23,182 bases of DNA from an uncultured Eubacterium sp. (GTDB taxonomy: Bacteria; Bacillota; Clostridia; Lachnospirales; Lachnospiraceae), in contig CAJUHV010000012.1 of assembly GCA_910586445.1 (NCBI GenBank), forward strand, positions 1 to 23,182, written 5' to 3'. The translations under genes and the position numbers were made by a program. The notes beneath the pieces are model-generated. The model did not search any database, was not told the DNA's origin, and saw only the letters and a list, made by a program, of their open reading frames with translations. Position 1 is the stretch's first letter. Each line of letters starts with the position of its first letter. This document shows, piece by piece, positions 22,509 to 23,182 of the stretch.

Positions 22509-23182
22509 ATGGGCAGGGTCACTATTTTGGAAGAAACAACAAAAAATCCAATCACGCTGATGGGCAGCCGCGCCGGGATCTGCTGGGGGTCGGATACTGC
22601 CGATCAGAATAAAAACTATAAGCGCGGGCTGGAATGCCTTTCCAACGGGCATGGAAGGGTGATGGAATACGTAAATGTAGAGATGGTGCTGGACGGCTAC
22701 TCTGCACGTGTAATCCGGGAATGGTATACACATCTGGGCGGTTCGCCGACACGCCTGCAGGCAAGCACGCGGTATATCAATTATGATCAGTTTGCCTATG
22801 TCGTGCCCCCGGCAGTCGCGCAGAATAAAGAGGCGCTTGCGCGGTACGAAGCCATGATGCACAGCATCAGCGACACATGCCGGTATCTGGAAGAAAGCTG
22901 CCATATACCGAGAGAGGATGCTGCCATGCTGCTGCCTCTTGGCATGTGTACAAAAATCGTGGATAAGCGTAACCTGAGAAGCCTTGTGGACATGAGCCGC
23001 CAGAGGATGTGCAGACGCGCCTATCATGAATACCGCAGCCTGTTCGGTGACATCTGCGCGGCGCTTAGGGAGGTTTCTGATGAATGGGCATATCTGACAG
23101 AGCATTATTTTATGCCCAAATGTGAAGCTGCCGGGTACTGCCCAGAAAAGAAGTCGTGCGGATACTATTCACAGGAAAGGAA
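22509..23182 (+). CDS. thyX: ThyX-like FAD-dependent thymidylate synthase (3' end cut by window)
   Basis: An open frame from ATG 22509, behind a GGGAGGG box, runs off the window end after 224 complete codons with no stop. The product fits the ThyX family, which makes dTMP from dUMP using FAD, NADPH and methylene-tetrahydrofolate. It contains GHGRVMEYVNVEMVLDGYSA, then REWYTHLGGSPTRLQASTRYI in place of the classic RHRxxSxxxxSxRY signature (the His, Gly-Ser and STRYI parts are kept), then the helix LLPLGMCTKIVDKRNLRSL with the conserved RNLR, and FGDICAALRE. A Cys-rich end, MPKCEAAGYCPEKKSCG, suggests only a few residues are missing. It follows proA closely. Catalytic competence is inferred from the family. 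Confidence 0.85.
   Translation, partial: MGRVTILEETTKNPITLMGSRAGICWGSDTADQNKNYKRGLECLSNGHGRVMEYVNVEMVLDGYSARVIREWYTHLGGSPTRLQASTRYINYDQFAYVVPPAVAQNKEALARYEAMMHSISDTCRYLEESCHIPREDAAMLLPLGMCTKIVDKRNLRSLVDMSRQRMCRRAYHEYRSLFGDICAALREVSDEWAYLTEHYFMPKCEAAGYCPEKKSCGYYSQER

Noticed and set aside
22476..23105. 209-codon minus-strand frame at the window end
   Set aside because: It is antisense to the ThyX-like gene, whose motifs are recognisable on the plus strand.

Overview
The window reads as a chromosomal segment of an anaerobic, low-to-moderate GC Gram-positive bacterium, most likely a Lachnospiraceae (Clostridia) relative. The reasons are strong AGGAGG-type ribosome binding sites with ATG/GTG/TTG starts, sigma-A-like promoters, an FprA-type oxygen-scavenging flavodiiron protein, an RsgI-like anti-sigma factor, an Rpn/PD-(D/E)XK protein of the type common in gut Clostridia, and a ThyX of the kind I associate with this family. 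No rRNA, tRNA, phage, IS transposase or CRISPR locus was found. The organism assignment is inference from protein recognition, not from a marker search.

Layout. 1-1.25 kb: tail of a possible upstream gene and an Rpn-family nuclease-like gene. 1.36-1.66 kb: two adjacent copies of an interspersed inverted repeat, with two more copies at 5.8 and 7.1 kb. 1.7-3.4 kb (minus strand): an ABC-2 type exporter, ATPase then permease. 3.7-5.7 kb: a small secreted His/Cys-rich protein, an ECF-like sigma factor and an RsgI-like membrane anti-sigma factor whose outer tail consists of His/acidic 21-residue repeats. 5.96-7.07 kb: a Dabb-domain protein and a YgjP/DUF45 zinc metallopeptidase-like protein. 7.5-9.3 kb: a methyl-accepting chemotaxis protein. 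9.4-12.3 kb: a three-gene ABC importer (lipoprotein, permease, ATPase), followed by a PilZ-domain c-di-GMP receptor.

12.98-14.70 kb is a large gene-free region. It holds a degenerate tandem array with a 62-65 bp period (about six DNA turns), bracketed by two long hairpins, followed by two extended -10 promoters leading to secA (14.7-17.3 kb). After secA come a terminator, a 19-21 bp tandem array running into the start of a secreted transglutaminase-like gene, and fprA with its own promoter. A second 19-bp array and a potentially structured leader then precede proB-proA and a nearly complete thyX-like gene cut by the window end.

How the genes work together: proB and proA catalyse the first two steps of proline synthesis and are adjacent. 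The ABC importer is a complete operon with one clear promoter. The sigma and anti-sigma genes overlap and form a signalling pair, and the His-rich secreted peptide beside them may belong to the same response. The most unusual material is non-coding: the 62-bp array before secA, the two related 19-bp arrays, the terminal-inverted-repeat element family and the proB leader. I recognise no complete new defence or mobile system.
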